Positions 41,077 through 48,303 of a stretch of 48,303 nucleotides of DNA are shown here, in pieces; positions within the stretch are counted from its first letter, which is position 1; each line of letters begins with the position of its first letter. Both the position numbers and the translations under genes were made by a program. The DNA comes from Gammaproteobacteria bacterium (GTDB taxonomy: Bacteria > Pseudomonadota > Gammaproteobacteria > Steroidobacterales > Steroidobacteraceae): positions 1-48,303 of the forward strand of contig PKWJ01000059.1 in NCBI GenBank assembly GCA_003132025.1, read 5' to 3'. The notes beneath the pieces were generated by a model that ran no database searches, was not told the origin of the DNA, and worked only from the letters and a program-made list of their open reading frames with translations.

Positions 41077-41457
41077 ATGATTCAGCTATTCAAATCTCTG
41101 CTCGGCGACACATCTCGCGACCACCGGAAAGACAAGCCCGCGCTCCGACCCACAGCGAGCGCGCGGCCTATGCCGACGCAGGCCAACGTTGATTACCGGG
41201 CAGTCTCGCTCGCGCCGAACAGCGCCTGCGACGTCGCGTCGAGCGACGTCGCTGCCGGCAGGCGCTATCTGCTGCGTGAAGCGCCTCGCCTGCCGATGGC
41301 GGGCTGCGCGACGCCGGAGGCCTGCACCTGCAAGTTCCGCAAGCACGCGGATCGCCGCGACGCCGACCGACGTCTGCTCGGATTGGCTGAAACCAACCGC
41401 TGGTATGCCGGCGGCGAGCGTCGCAACCGCGGCGGGCGCAGATCCAAGACGAACTAA
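41077..41457 (+). CDS. conserved Cys/Arg-rich protein of unknown function
   Basis: A 126-residue protein starting MIQLFKSLLGD. A disordered basic stretch is followed by a conserved core YRAVSLAPNSACDVASS, then YLLREAPRLPMAGC, then CTCKFRKHADRRDADRR and a basic C-terminus GERRNRGGRRSKTN. The four cysteines around residues 64-90 could bind a metal, and the HADRR...RR motif recurs in uncharacterised proteobacterial proteins of this length. There is no signal or membrane segment. AGGAAG ahead of ATG 41077 supports the start. Function unknown. Confidence 0.7.
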   Translation: MIQLFKSLLGDTSRDHRKDKPALRPTASARPMPTQANVDYRAVSLAPNSACDVASSDVAAGRRYLLREAPRLPMAGCATPEACTCKFRKHADRRDADRRLLGLAETNRWYAGGERRNRGGRRSKTN

Positions 41458-41482
41458 CCCGCGCCGCGCCCAGGCGCGAAGC

Positions 41483-43258
41483 CTATTGCGGATAGGCCTT
41501 GATGCTTTCGGCGACTGAGTCGGCCACATGCTCCTTGGTGATCACGCCGACCACGTCGCTTGCACGCGGAATCCCGCGCCCGCGCACAACCACCGCCATG
41601 ATGGAGTTACGCCGCCACATGCGGCGGATGACGTCGAACGCCGTCTCGTCCTCGGGCACCACGGTAAAGTTGCGGCTGGCGACCTCGCCCAGGCTCACCC
41701 CGGTATCGGCGCCCTCCAGTCCTCGGCGCAGGCCGGTGTTGACGCGGATCACCCCATAGATGCGACCCTCGTCGGAGACCACTACGTGGCGCAGGCGTCC
41801 AGCGTGCCCGGGCTGGCGCAGATAATCATCGAAACTCGCTTGCGCGGGCAACACCTGAATGTCTGAGTCCATCACATCGCGCGCGGAACGGACCAGGAAC
41901 ATGTTCGCGTGGCGCGCCTTTGGAATCGCACGGCCCCGCCGCACCAGTTTCAAGGTGTAGATGGTCTCGTCAGACAGCACGCGGCGCGTACCGATGCTCA
42001 TCGCCACCGCCACAATCATTGGCATCACGATACTGTAGTCGCGGGTCATCTCGAATATCATTGTGACAGCGGTCATCACAGCGCCGGTTCCACCCCCCAC
42101 CACGGCGCCCATACCGACCATGGCAAACGCCGGAATGCTCAGCTGCATTGGCAGGCCAGCGCTGTTGAACAGCGCGGCAAAACCACCACCCAGTGTGGCT
42201 CCTATGAACAGCGACGGCGAGAAAATCCCGCCGGATGAGCCCGAGCCCAGACTCAGCGAGGTTGCCAACGCCTTGCACACGCACAGCAATCCCAGCAGCC
42301 AGAAAGTGGAGATCTGTCCCGTCAATACCGCCTGTACCGTAGCGTAGCCGACACCGTCGACGTAGTACTGGCCCACGGTGCGCAACAGAAGGTAAATGAG
42401 CACACCGACCAGCAGCATCCCGAGCATGTGCCGAAGATAGCGGTACTTGATCCGATCGAAGATATCTTCGGCCAGATGCAGACCTCGGATGAAACCTGCC
42501 GCCACGATGCCTGCAAGTGCGCCGAGTGCGGCGAACAGCACCAGCACCACCAGGGCGCTCGGACCGACCTCCATCGCCTGTAGTGGCGGCACCTGGAAGG
42601 CGGGAGAATCCCCGAAGAACCAGCGACCCACAAACGTCGCCGTGCCGGTGGCGATAGCGACCGGGAGGAAGGTCTCCACGCTCACCTCGGGCATCATGAG
42701 CTCGATGGCGAACATCACGCCACCAATCGGCGTATTGAAGGTGGAAGCAATACCGGCACCGGCGCCGGCGGCGACCAGTGCGATGCGCTGGCCCGCCGGC
42801 ATACGGATGATCTGACCCAGCGTGGAACCGAGAGCCGAGCCGATCTGGATAATCGGGCCTTCGCGTCCGACCGAGGCACCGCTGCCGATCGCAATGGCCG
42901 AGGCCAGGGATTTCACCAACGCCACTACGGGGCGGATCACGCCTGCTTTGTAGTAGATCGCGTCCATCACCTCCGGCACTCCGTGGCCCTTGGCTTCCGG
43001 GGCAAAATTGCTCACCAGAAAGGTCACGGCGAGGGCACCCAGTACTGGAACCAGGATGACCATCGGTCCCCACGGCGCAGGCGCGGTGAAGACGTTGGCG
43101 TCGTAATGGACCAGTGCCTGACCGGTGAACAGCAGATTGTGAATAAGGCCGATCAATTCTCGAAACAGGACGGCGCCAAGGCCGGTAACGACGCCGAGGG
43201 CCAGCGCCAGCAGCGACAGCTGCCCGAGCCGCAATTGCCGTGGTTCCTCGCCGTCCAT
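41483..43258 (-). CDS. ClC-type chloride channel/transporter with CBS domains
   Basis: A 591-residue inner-membrane protein. Selectivity motifs are GHGVP (residues 91-95, in place of GSGIP), GREGP with gating Glu E133, and GSGSSGGIFSPSLFIG. The position of the internal proton glutamate of E. coli ClcA (E203) is Leu here (L187, after E186), so coupled Cl-/H+ exchange may be altered. The C-terminal ~150 residues (ARDVMDSDIQVLP..., then NFTVVPEDETAFDVIRRMWRR...) form a CBS pair that may bind nucleotide. It starts at ATG 43258, 11 bases after a small four-helix membrane protein on the same strand. Confidence 0.93.
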   Translation of the reverse strand: MDGEEPRQLRLGQLSLLALALGVVTGLGAVLFRELIGLIHNLLFTGQALVHYDANVFTAPAPWGPMVILVPVLGALAVTFLVSNFAPEAKGHGVPEVMDAIYYKAGVIRPVVALVKSLASAIAIGSGASVGREGPIIQIGSALGSTLGQIIRMPAGQRIALVAAGAGAGIASTFNTPIGGVMFAIELMMPEVSVETFLPVAIATGTATFVGRWFFGDSPAFQVPPLQAMEVGPSALVVLVLFAALGALAGIVAAGFIRGLHLAEDIFDRIKYRYLRHMLGMLLVGVLIYLLLRTVGQYYVDGVGYATVQAVLTGQISTFWLLGLLCVCKALATSLSLGSGSSGGIFSPSLFIGATLGGGFAALFNSAGLPMQLSIPAFAMVGMGAVVGGGTGAVMTAVTMIFEMTRDYSIVMPMIVAVAMSIGTRRVLSDETIYTLKLVRRGRAIPKARHANMFLVRSARDVMDSDIQVLPAQASFDDYLRQPGHAGRLRHVVVSDEGRIYGVIRVNTGLRRGLEGADTGVSLGEVASRNFTVVPEDETAFDVIRRMWRRNSIMAVVVRGRGIPRASDVVGVITKEHVADSVAESIKAYPQ

Positions 43259-43269
43259 TTAACTTCCCC

Positions 43270-43620
43270 CTAGGCAGGGCGCCAAAAGGTAATGATCGCG
43301 CCACCGGCGATCACCAAAGCGCCTCCGATCAGGGTCGGCAAGGTCGGTAATGCCCGGAACACGATAAAGTTGATGACCTGCCAGACCACGAACAGCGTCG
43401 CCAGATACAGCCCAATCACGCGCCCGAAATCCAGCGGCGCGAGATTGAGAAACGTCCCATAGGCCAGCAGCAGCACAGCCCCGGCGAGAAACAGTCCAAT
43501 CCGAACCGGGCCGACGTGGTCGTAGATCGCCATGCGCACGACGGCGTCGCCGGCGGCTTCGAGCGTCGTGGCGATCAGCAGTAGAACCAGCAGCGGGACA
43601 GCATTTAAAGCCTTGATCAT
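43270..43620 (-). CDS. small four-helix membrane protein, SMR/EamA-like topology
   Basis: A 116-residue protein with four predicted helices: LNAVPLLVLLLIATTLEAAGD, then GLFLAGAVLLLAYGTFLNL, then IGLYLATLFVVWQVINFIVF, then TLIGGALVIAGGAIITFW. Glu in the first helix (LEAAGD) and the general layout resemble small multidrug-resistance or EamA proteins, although the sequence is not typical of EmrE. ATG 43620 starts MIKALNAVPLL; the longer frame is not credible. It sits 11 bases before the ClC gene and is probably co-transcribed with it. Substrate unknown. Confidence 0.7.
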   Translation of the reverse strand: MIKALNAVPLLVLLLIATTLEAAGDAVVRMAIYDHVGPVRIGLFLAGAVLLLAYGTFLNLAPLDFGRVIGLYLATLFVVWQVINFIVFRALPTLPTLIGGALVIAGGAIITFWRPA

Positions 43621-43787
43621 CCTATTGCCTGCTTCGGTCAGGGTTATTGGTCGGCATCCACGGCGCCGCGATGCTTTCAAGGTTGCCGCGACTGCCACGA
43701 TCGCTGAGTATGTCTTCGGCGCTGGACACACGCCAGCCGCATGAAATAATCGCCGCCGGATCCGTGCTCGAAACGAGGTTCCTGCCC

Positions 43788-44276
43788 ATGCCAAATCGAA
43801 TGATCGCCGGCATGATCGTGTGCGCAGCGCTTGCGCTCGCTACGACAACCATCGCCCGCGCCCAGAGCGCCGCGGACGCTGACAACACCATGCGCGCGAT
43901 GGATCTGCGATTGAGAGCCTTGACTACTGCCCGCAAGGACCTGCAGCAGATGACCGAACACCGTGGCGATAGTGAAGCGGATGCGGCGCGCGACGTCGTG
44001 GACGCCGACAATCTGGTGTTCACCGCCGCAGGAAAAGTGTTCACGGTGGCGTTCTTCGTCAAGTCCATAAAGTCGCCGCACGATTTCGGTTTTGCACAGC
44101 AGCAGTTTCGCCTGGTGGTGGGATTGTTCGTCGCGACGGCCGATGCGCAGCTGCCCCGGATCGAGGATGACCTGCACAAATTGACCGCGCCGGCTGCCGT
44201 TACCGCAGCCACCGGCATTCGCAACGTCATCGTCGACCTGCGGGGGTTTCTCAAGCCGTTCGCGGCCGAACAGTAG
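43788..44276 (+). CDS. exported helical protein of unknown function
   Basis: A 162-residue protein. A signal peptide (MIAGMIVCAALALATTTIARAQS) precedes an all-helical domain: MRAMDLRLRALTTARKDLQQM, then SEADAARDVVDADNLVFTA, then FRLVVGLFVATADAQLPRIEDDL and RNVIVDLRGFLKPFAA. No catalytic motif is seen, so it may be a periplasmic binding or structural protein. ATG 43788 has GAGG nine bases ahead. Its stop is only 48 bases before the annotated pxpB ATG and directly abuts the probable pxpB N-terminal extension, so it may head the pxp operon. Confidence 0.7.
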   Translation: MPNRMIAGMIVCAALALATTTIARAQSAADADNTMRAMDLRLRALTTARKDLQQMTEHRGDSEADAARDVVDADNLVFTAAGKVFTVAFFVKSIKSPHDFGFAQQQFRLVVGLFVATADAQLPRIEDDLHKLTAPAAVTAATGIRNVIVDLRGFLKPFAAEQ

Positions 44277-44323
44277 AAATTCTGAGCACGATACGCACAT
44301 TCTGGGTCAACGAGAGCGCAGCC

Positions 44324-44935
44324 ATGCTCGACGTTCCCGGCGCGACCAACATCGAGTGTCAGCGCCGGATCTGGTGGCTGGCGGAGCATTTCCGATCGCA
44401 CGCCGGGGTACGCGAGATTGTGCCCGGAATGAACAACCTTACGGTCGAACTCGATCATGCGGCGCCGGATCTGGAGAATCTGCTGGAAGCGTTACAGGCG
44501 GCCTGGAGCCGATCCGAGGCCGTGGATTTTCAGTCGCGGCGAATCGAAATCCCGGTTCGCTACGGGGGCGCGGAAGGACCGGACCTGGACGAGGTCGCAC
44601 GACACAGCGGCCTGTCGCGCGAGGAAGTCGTGCGCTTGCATCAAGCGGGAGAATACACCGTGTACTTCCTGGGATTTCAACCCGGCTTTGCCTATCTGGG
44701 CGGTATGGACCGGCGGCTGGCAACGGCTCGTCGCAAGGACCCGCGCCTGGCCGTGCCCGCGGGCTCGCTGGCCATCGGCGGTGAACAGACCGGCATCTAC
44801 CCATCGGCTGCGCCCGGCGGCTGGCAGCTGATCGGCCGCACGTCGGTGCTGCTGTTCGATCCGGCCCGTGATCCGCCATCGCTGCTCCTGCCCGGCGATA
44901 CAGTGCGGTTCGTGAACATCGGCGGCGCTCGATGA
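44324..44935 (+). CDS. pxpB: 5-oxoprolinase subunit PxpB
   Basis: One part of the PxpABC enzyme, which hydrolyses 5-oxoproline (pyroglutamate) to glutamate with ATP. Seen here: IVPGMNNLTVELDHAA, then GEYTVYFLGFQPGFAYLGGM, then PRLAVPAGSLAIGGEQTGIYP and GWQLIGRTSVLLFD, all PxpB/KipI signatures. From ATG 44324 (GAGAG seven bases ahead) it has 203 residues. The family's first strand, however, is encoded just upstream of the ATG in the same frame (TIRTFWVNESAA, from 44288), and no ATG, GTG or TTG precedes it. True initiation could be at CTG 44282, ATT 44279 or ATA 44291. It overlaps pxpC by four bases. Confidence 0.93.
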   Translation: MLDVPGATNIECQRRIWWLAEHFRSHAGVREIVPGMNNLTVELDHAAPDLENLLEALQAAWSRSEAVDFQSRRIEIPVRYGGAEGPDLDEVARHSGLSREEVVRLHQAGEYTVYFLGFQPGFAYLGGMDRRLATARRKDPRLAVPAGSLAIGGEQTGIYPSAAPGGWQLIGRTSVLLFDPARDPPSLLLPGDTVRFVNIGGAR

Positions 44936-45861
44936 TCACTGTCCTCAAGGCCGCCGTCCAAACCACTGTGCAGGATCTGGGCCGGCGCGGCTTTCGCCAT
45001 CTTGGCGTCGGCACGGCCGGCGCCATGGATCGCCTGGCGTTGATGATCGGCAATTATCTGGTGGGAAACACCGCCGACGCGGCGGGAGTTGAATTGTGCA
45101 TGCCTCCAGCGCGTATCCGCCTGGATGCGGCCTGCGGCATCGCCCTGACTGGCGCCGACTGCTCGGCGCGACTGGACAATACACCGGTTATCGTTGGCCG
45201 CTGCGTCGCCGTGGAAGCCGGTCAGACGCTGCACCTGTCCGCCGCGCGCTCGGGCATTCGCGCATATCTGTGCCTATCGGGGGGCATCGACGTACCGCAG
45301 GTCCTGGGTTCACGCAGCACGGATCTTTCGGCGGCGATAGGCGGACTCGACGGACGATTGCTACGTGACGGCGACCTGTTGAAGCTATCGCGCTCCACGC
45401 CACCCCATCGTACGCCGGCCGGTGTGCTACTGCCGCAGATGGGTAACGTGATCCGCGTTGTCGCTGGTCCGGATTGCGATGGCTTTGCGTCCGACTGGCG
45501 CGACGCCCTATTGAAGGCGTCATGGAAGGTGACCAGCCAGAGCAACAGAATGGGTTACCGGCTGGACGGCCCGACACTCATCAGGCAAGCCACGGAAGAA
45601 TTGAAATCGCACGCGGTATTTCCAGGTGTCATTCAAGTGCCGGCGGGCGGCGCGCCCATCGTCCTGATGGCCGATGCGCAGGCCACCGGCGGCTATCCAA
45701 GAATCGCTTCGGTAATCGCGGCCGACCAGTGGCGGCTGGCCCAGATTGCCCCGGGCAAGTCGATTCAATTCGAACTCTGTACCCGCAGCGAGGCACTGCT
45801 GGCCCTGCGTAAGCAGCATGACTATCTGCAACGGGTCGAAAGGAGCCTGCGTGCACATTGA
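44932..45861 (+). CDS. pxpC: 5-oxoprolinase subunit PxpC
   Basis: A 309-residue partner of PxpB, with the same cyclophilin-like fold. It begins LKAAVQTTVQDLGRRGFRHL, then GVGTAGAMDRLALMIGNYLVG, then IRAYLCLSGGIDVPQVLGS, then WKVTSQSNRMGYRLDG and a closing VMADAQATGGYPRIA-type segment (VLMADAQATGGYPRIASV). The length is normal for the family. ATGA overlap with pxpB and an 11-base overlap with pxpA show a coupled operon. Confidence 0.95.
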   Translation: MITVLKAAVQTTVQDLGRRGFRHLGVGTAGAMDRLALMIGNYLVGNTADAAGVELCMPPARIRLDAACGIALTGADCSARLDNTPVIVGRCVAVEAGQTLHLSAARSGIRAYLCLSGGIDVPQVLGSRSTDLSAAIGGLDGRLLRDGDLLKLSRSTPPHRTPAGVLLPQMGNVIRVVAGPDCDGFASDWRDALLKASWKVTSQSNRMGYRLDGPTLIRQATEELKSHAVFPGVIQVPAGGAPIVLMADAQATGGYPRIASVIAADQWRLAQIAPGKSIQFELCTRSEALLALRKQHDYLQRVERSLRAH

Positions 45862-46594
45862 CCTGAACGCGGATCTGGGCGAGGGCTGTGCACACGACGT
45901 AGAGATACTCGCCTGCGTGTCCTCGATCAATGTCGCCTGTGGCTGGCATGCCGGCAGCGCCGATGAAATGCTGGGCCTGGTACGCGCGGCGCATGCCAGT
46001 GGCGTTGCGATCGGCGCGCACCCCAGCTTTCCGGACCGTGCGAATTTTGGCCGGCGGGAAATGAACCTGCCGCTGGACGCGGTGCGCGCAGGCCTGCTCT
46101 ATCAGATTGGCGCACTCGACGCCCTGGTACGGGCCGAGGGCGGCGCGCTGGCACACGTGAAGCCGCACGGCGCGCTGTACAACCAGGCGGCACGCGAACC
46201 CGAGCTGGCGCACTGCATCGCGCAGGCGATACGCGACTTCAATCCGCGGCTCAAGGTCATGGGGCTAGCAGGAAGCCGGCTCATAGAAGCCGTGCGCGCG
46301 CACGGATTGATCGCGCTCGAGGAGGGTTTTGCCGATCGCGGCTATAGCAGCGACGGCCGCCTGCTAGCGCGCGGCACGGCCGGTGCGCTCATCGAGGATG
46401 AGACGACCATGCTGGCGCAGGTCCTGTCCATGGTGAGAACCGGAACCGTCATCGCCCAGGATGGGGAGGCGTGTCATCTTCACGTCGATACCGTCTGCCT
46501 GCACGGCGACGGGCCGCACGCGCTTGCGTTTGCCACGGCGATCCGCTCGCGCCTGCAGCAGGAGGGTATCGAAGTGGCGGCGAGCGCAGGATGA
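45851..46594 (+). CDS. pxpA: 5-oxoprolinase subunit PxpA (LamB/YcsF family)
   Basis: A 247-residue subunit carrying the polysaccharide-deacetylase-like barrel. Conserved blocks are IDLNADLGEGC, then SSINVACGWHAGSADEM, then GVAIGAHPSFPDRANFGRR, then HVKPHGALYNQA, then EGFADRGYSSDGRLLAR and a closing HVDTVCLHGDGPHAL. Asp and His residues of these blocks form the family active site. The start is GTG 45851 with AAGGAG six bases ahead. The pxpBCA operon is complete. Confidence 0.95.
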   Translation: MHIDLNADLGEGCAHDVEILACVSSINVACGWHAGSADEMLGLVRAAHASGVAIGAHPSFPDRANFGRREMNLPLDAVRAGLLYQIGALDALVRAEGGALAHVKPHGALYNQAAREPELAHCIAQAIRDFNPRLKVMGLAGSRLIEAVRAHGLIALEEGFADRGYSSDGRLLARGTAGALIEDETTMLAQVLSMVRTGTVIAQDGEACHLHVDTVCLHGDGPHALAFATAIRSRLQQEGIEVAASAG

Positions 46595-46601
46595 AAGCGC
46601 C

Positions 46602-47678
46602 CTACTTCGGCGCCTTCATGTAGGCGACAGCATCGCCGCGGTAACTGCCGAGAAAGATTGTATCGCCAACCTGCAGCGCGGTCGTACCGTCGCTGAAGGT
46701 CGCGTTCGGCGCCAGGCGCGCGACGACATGTGTCTTCATCGTGGCCGGATCGAGTTTGACGATCGTCGTCCCGTGCTGGCAGTCGCCAGTGGGGCAGCCG
46801 GCCATGAGCTGCTTCGGAGCGACATTCTGGCCCGTCACGTAGAAGCTGCCGTCCGGAGCGTAGTGGATGTTGTCGGGCAGGAAGTCCACCGACACTTTGG
46901 TTTGATTGCTGGGGTCGGCGCGCGCCACCCGTATCACCGAGCTGCCAAAGAACCAGTTGAAATACAGCCATTTCCCGTCGCTCGAGATGGCCACACCGTT
47001 GTCGCCGGTGATGCCGGGCAGCGATGTGAAGCCGCGTCCGGGCTGCCACTGGTACACAGCGCCGGCGTATTGGCCGTTTCCCAATTTCTCCCGACCCTGC
47101 GGATCCTTGGGATCGAAGGTATCGGTGACGATGAAGCCATCATGCGGCAGCGGGGTGACGGCGTTGAGCCAGACGCTGGCCGGCAACACCGCACAGCCGG
47201 TCCAGGTGAGCCGCGGCTCCGCACCGCGCGCATCGATGCTGAACACCTCGACCGACTCGCGCCCCCCGTGGTTGACGGCGTACAGCGTGTGTTGGCCACC
47301 GCTGCCGGCGCGGATCGCAAGGCCGTGCGAGATGAACTGCGCGGCGTCGGGCGCGGGGCAATCCCCGTAGAGCCGGGTATTGCGCTTGACCGCGGCGAGC
47401 GAGGTCTGGGCAATCGAGTGCCAGCGCTTGTCCTTCGCATTCAGCAGGTAGAGATCGCCCGGGCCGGGCGGCGAGCCCGGCAGGCCACCGCCCAACCCAC
47501 TGACCAGGATCCACTGCGTGCCCGGTATCCGTACCAGATCCTCGGGGTGATGCGGGCCGCAGATGAAGTGCAGATCGCCCACCGGCGCACAGCCGTTCTC
47601 ATCCGCCGGCGCACGTGACGACAAACCGACGCATGCGAGAAGGCCGATGGCAGCACCGATACGCAGGTAGAGCTTCAT
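46602..47678 (-). CDS. exported beta-propeller protein (SMP-30/paraoxonase-like)
   Basis: A 358-residue exported protein. A signal peptide (MKLYLRIGAAIGLLACVGLSS) precedes repeating blades: LHFICGPHHPEDLVRIPGTQ, then HTLYAVNHGGRESVEVFSID, then AVTPLPHDGFIVTDTFDP, then NGVAISSDGKWLYFNWFFGS and DNIHYAPDGSFYVTGQN. The HPEDLV, NHGGRES and DNIHY motifs resemble calcium-binding lactonases and arylesterases. Four cysteines near GCAPVG and GCPTGDC may form disulfides. A substrate cannot be named. ATG 47678 gives a proper signal peptide. It converges on the pxp operon, ending eight bases away, and is divergent from the TIR gene. Confidence 0.75.
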   Translation of the reverse strand: MKLYLRIGAAIGLLACVGLSSRAPADENGCAPVGDLHFICGPHHPEDLVRIPGTQWILVSGLGGGLPGSPPGPGDLYLLNAKDKRWHSIAQTSLAAVKRNTRLYGDCPAPDAAQFISHGLAIRAGSGGQHTLYAVNHGGRESVEVFSIDARGAEPRLTWTGCAVLPASVWLNAVTPLPHDGFIVTDTFDPKDPQGREKLGNGQYAGAVYQWQPGRGFTSLPGITGDNGVAISSDGKWLYFNWFFGSSVIRVARADPSNQTKVSVDFLPDNIHYAPDGSFYVTGQNVAPKQLMAGCPTGDCQHGTTIVKLDPATMKTHVVARLAPNATFSDGTTALQVGDTIFLGSYRGDAVAYMKAPK

Positions 47679-47796
47679 GCAATGCTCGGCAAGCGGCCGC
47701 GCCGCGCGTGGGCGCACACTGGCCGCGTGGCACGCCGCCTGTCAACCCAACCAGGTCACGGGGTCGCCAGGCGGCTGCGGTGCAGTTTCCCCGTGG

Positions 47797-47813
47797 TCAA
47801 TTGAAACAATTGA
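47797..47813. promoter_or_regulatory. perfect inverted repeat in the TIR gene upstream region
   Basis: TCAATTG (47797-47803) and CAATTGA (47807-47813) form a perfect 7-3-7 inverted repeat. It lies in an AT-rich pocket between the divergent propeller and TIR genes, about 110 bases before the chosen TIR start. It resembles a dimeric repressor site; no regulator can be named. Confidence 0.45.
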
Positions 47814-47907
47814 TGGCCCAACGCACCATAGAATCGCTCTACACTTGATCCAACGAATCGGGTCGCATTGCGGACGCGGGCCGGTTGGCAACAAGCCGGG
47901 GTTCCAC

Positions 47908-48303
47908 TTGCCCGACATTTTCCTTTCCTATGGCCACGGCGATGAGGCGACCGCCAGGCGGTTTGCCGAGAGCTTCGAGCGCGAGGGTTTCAGTGTGTGG
48001 TGGGACGCCAGCCTGCGTTCGGGGGACGCATTCGACGCAACCATTGAAGCGGCGCTCAGGAGCGCAAAGGCGGTTGTGGTTCTGTGGTCCGCGATCTCGG
48101 TGCAGTCGCGCTGGGTACGGGCGGAGGCGACGCTGGCCGAGCGCAACAAAACACTGATGCCGGTGATGATCGAACATTGCGATCGGCCGATCATGTTCGA
48201 GCTGATGCATACGGCGGATCTTTCCCACTGGAACGGGGATCCGAACGACCTGGCCTGGCAGACGTATCTTTCCGGGCTGCGTCGACTGGTCGAGGCGGGT
48301 GGG
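47908..48303 (+). CDS. TIR-domain protein, N-terminal part
   Basis: The gene runs off the right edge; 132 residues are visible. It is a bacterial TIR domain: PDIFLSYGHGDEATARRFAE (strand A and helix A), EREGFSVWWDASLRSGDAFD (BB loop region), AVVVLWSAISVQSRWVRAEA with the probable NADase glutamate E73, then TLMPVMIEHCDRPIMFEL and LSHWNGDPNDLAWQTYL. In similar proteins the TIR domain is followed by adenylate-cyclase or TPR modules, which would be beyond the window. So it may be a signalling enzyme rather than a defence effector. TTG 47908 gives the usual (M)PDIFLSY start, with GGGG ahead; an in-frame TTG at 47845 is an alternative. Confidence 0.8.
   Translation, partial: MPDIFLSYGHGDEATARRFAESFEREGFSVWWDASLRSGDAFDATIEAALRSAKAVVVLWSAISVQSRWVRAEATLAERNKTLMPVMIEHCDRPIMFELMHTADLSHWNGDPNDLAWQTYLSGLRRLVEAGG

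Noticed and set aside
47908-48303. Calling the right end a defence island
   Set aside because: Only one partial TIR gene is visible; its neighbours are metabolic genes and no other defence gene is in the window.

Overview
The window is a GC-rich, densely coded stretch of bacterial chromosome. The gene content suggests a free-living Gammaproteobacterium of the Xanthomonadales/Nevskiales/Steroidobacterales type: cytochrome bd with a CydP small subunit, a lipoprotein/OmpA pair, an EmrAB-OMF efflux operon under MarR, a bactofilin, a lipoprotein-type M16 protease and a TIR protein. This placement is inferred from gene families, not from a marker gene. No insertion sequence, prophage, integrase or CRISPR array was seen. 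Two tRNA genes (Arg-CCT and Ala-CGC) are present, both with an encoded CCA.

Layout. 0-2 kb: the 5' part of a HAMP-repeat sensor kinase (cut by the window edge) behind a C-terminally truncated orphan ABC substrate-binding protein. 2-4.7 kb: tRNA-Arg, a fumarylacetoacetate-hydrolase-family enzyme, a low-complexity protein and an outer-membrane barrel. 4.8-9.1 kb: a periplasmic double-domain M16 protease followed by a 14-TM MFS exporter. 9.1-21.1 kb is rich in respiration and metal genes: a divergent Fe/Mn superoxide dismutase, small membrane proteins, a complete cydPABX operon for cytochrome bd, and a minus-strand run of DUF4398 lipoprotein, OmpA-like lipoprotein, Crp/Fnr regulator and Nramp-like transporter. 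Divergent from that run is a tight five-gene operon (substrate-binding protein, SCO copper protein, cupredoxin-like protein, ABC permease, ABC ATPase). This operon is the best candidate here for an undescribed system: a NrtA/SsuA-type importer physically merged with two copper-protein genes.

21-26 kb: tRNA-Ala and the trehalose pair treZ-treY. treY appears to lack an ATG, GTG or TTG start in front of its conserved N-terminus. 26-31 kb: a GNAT protein and a multidrug-type ABC exporter on the minus strand, then bactofilin with an overlapping zinc-ribbon partner, and an exported methyltransferase-like protein. 30.4-35 kb: the marR-emrA-emrB-OMF operon, with an almost perfect palindromic operator in front of marR. 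35-43.6 kb: inorganic pyrophosphatase, a YXWGXW lipoprotein, free-methionine-R-sulfoxide reductase, a membrane GGDEF-EAL protein, an amidase, a Cys/Arg-rich conserved protein, and a ClC-type channel/transporter with CBS domains next to a small membrane protein.

43.8-48.3 kb: a periplasmic helical protein, the 5-oxoprolinase operon pxpBCA, an exported beta-propeller protein, and the start of a TIR-domain gene that runs off the window. Start sites were chosen from Shine-Dalgarno sequences and family N-termini and are stated where uncertain. No database search was possible, so all family calls rest on motif recognition.
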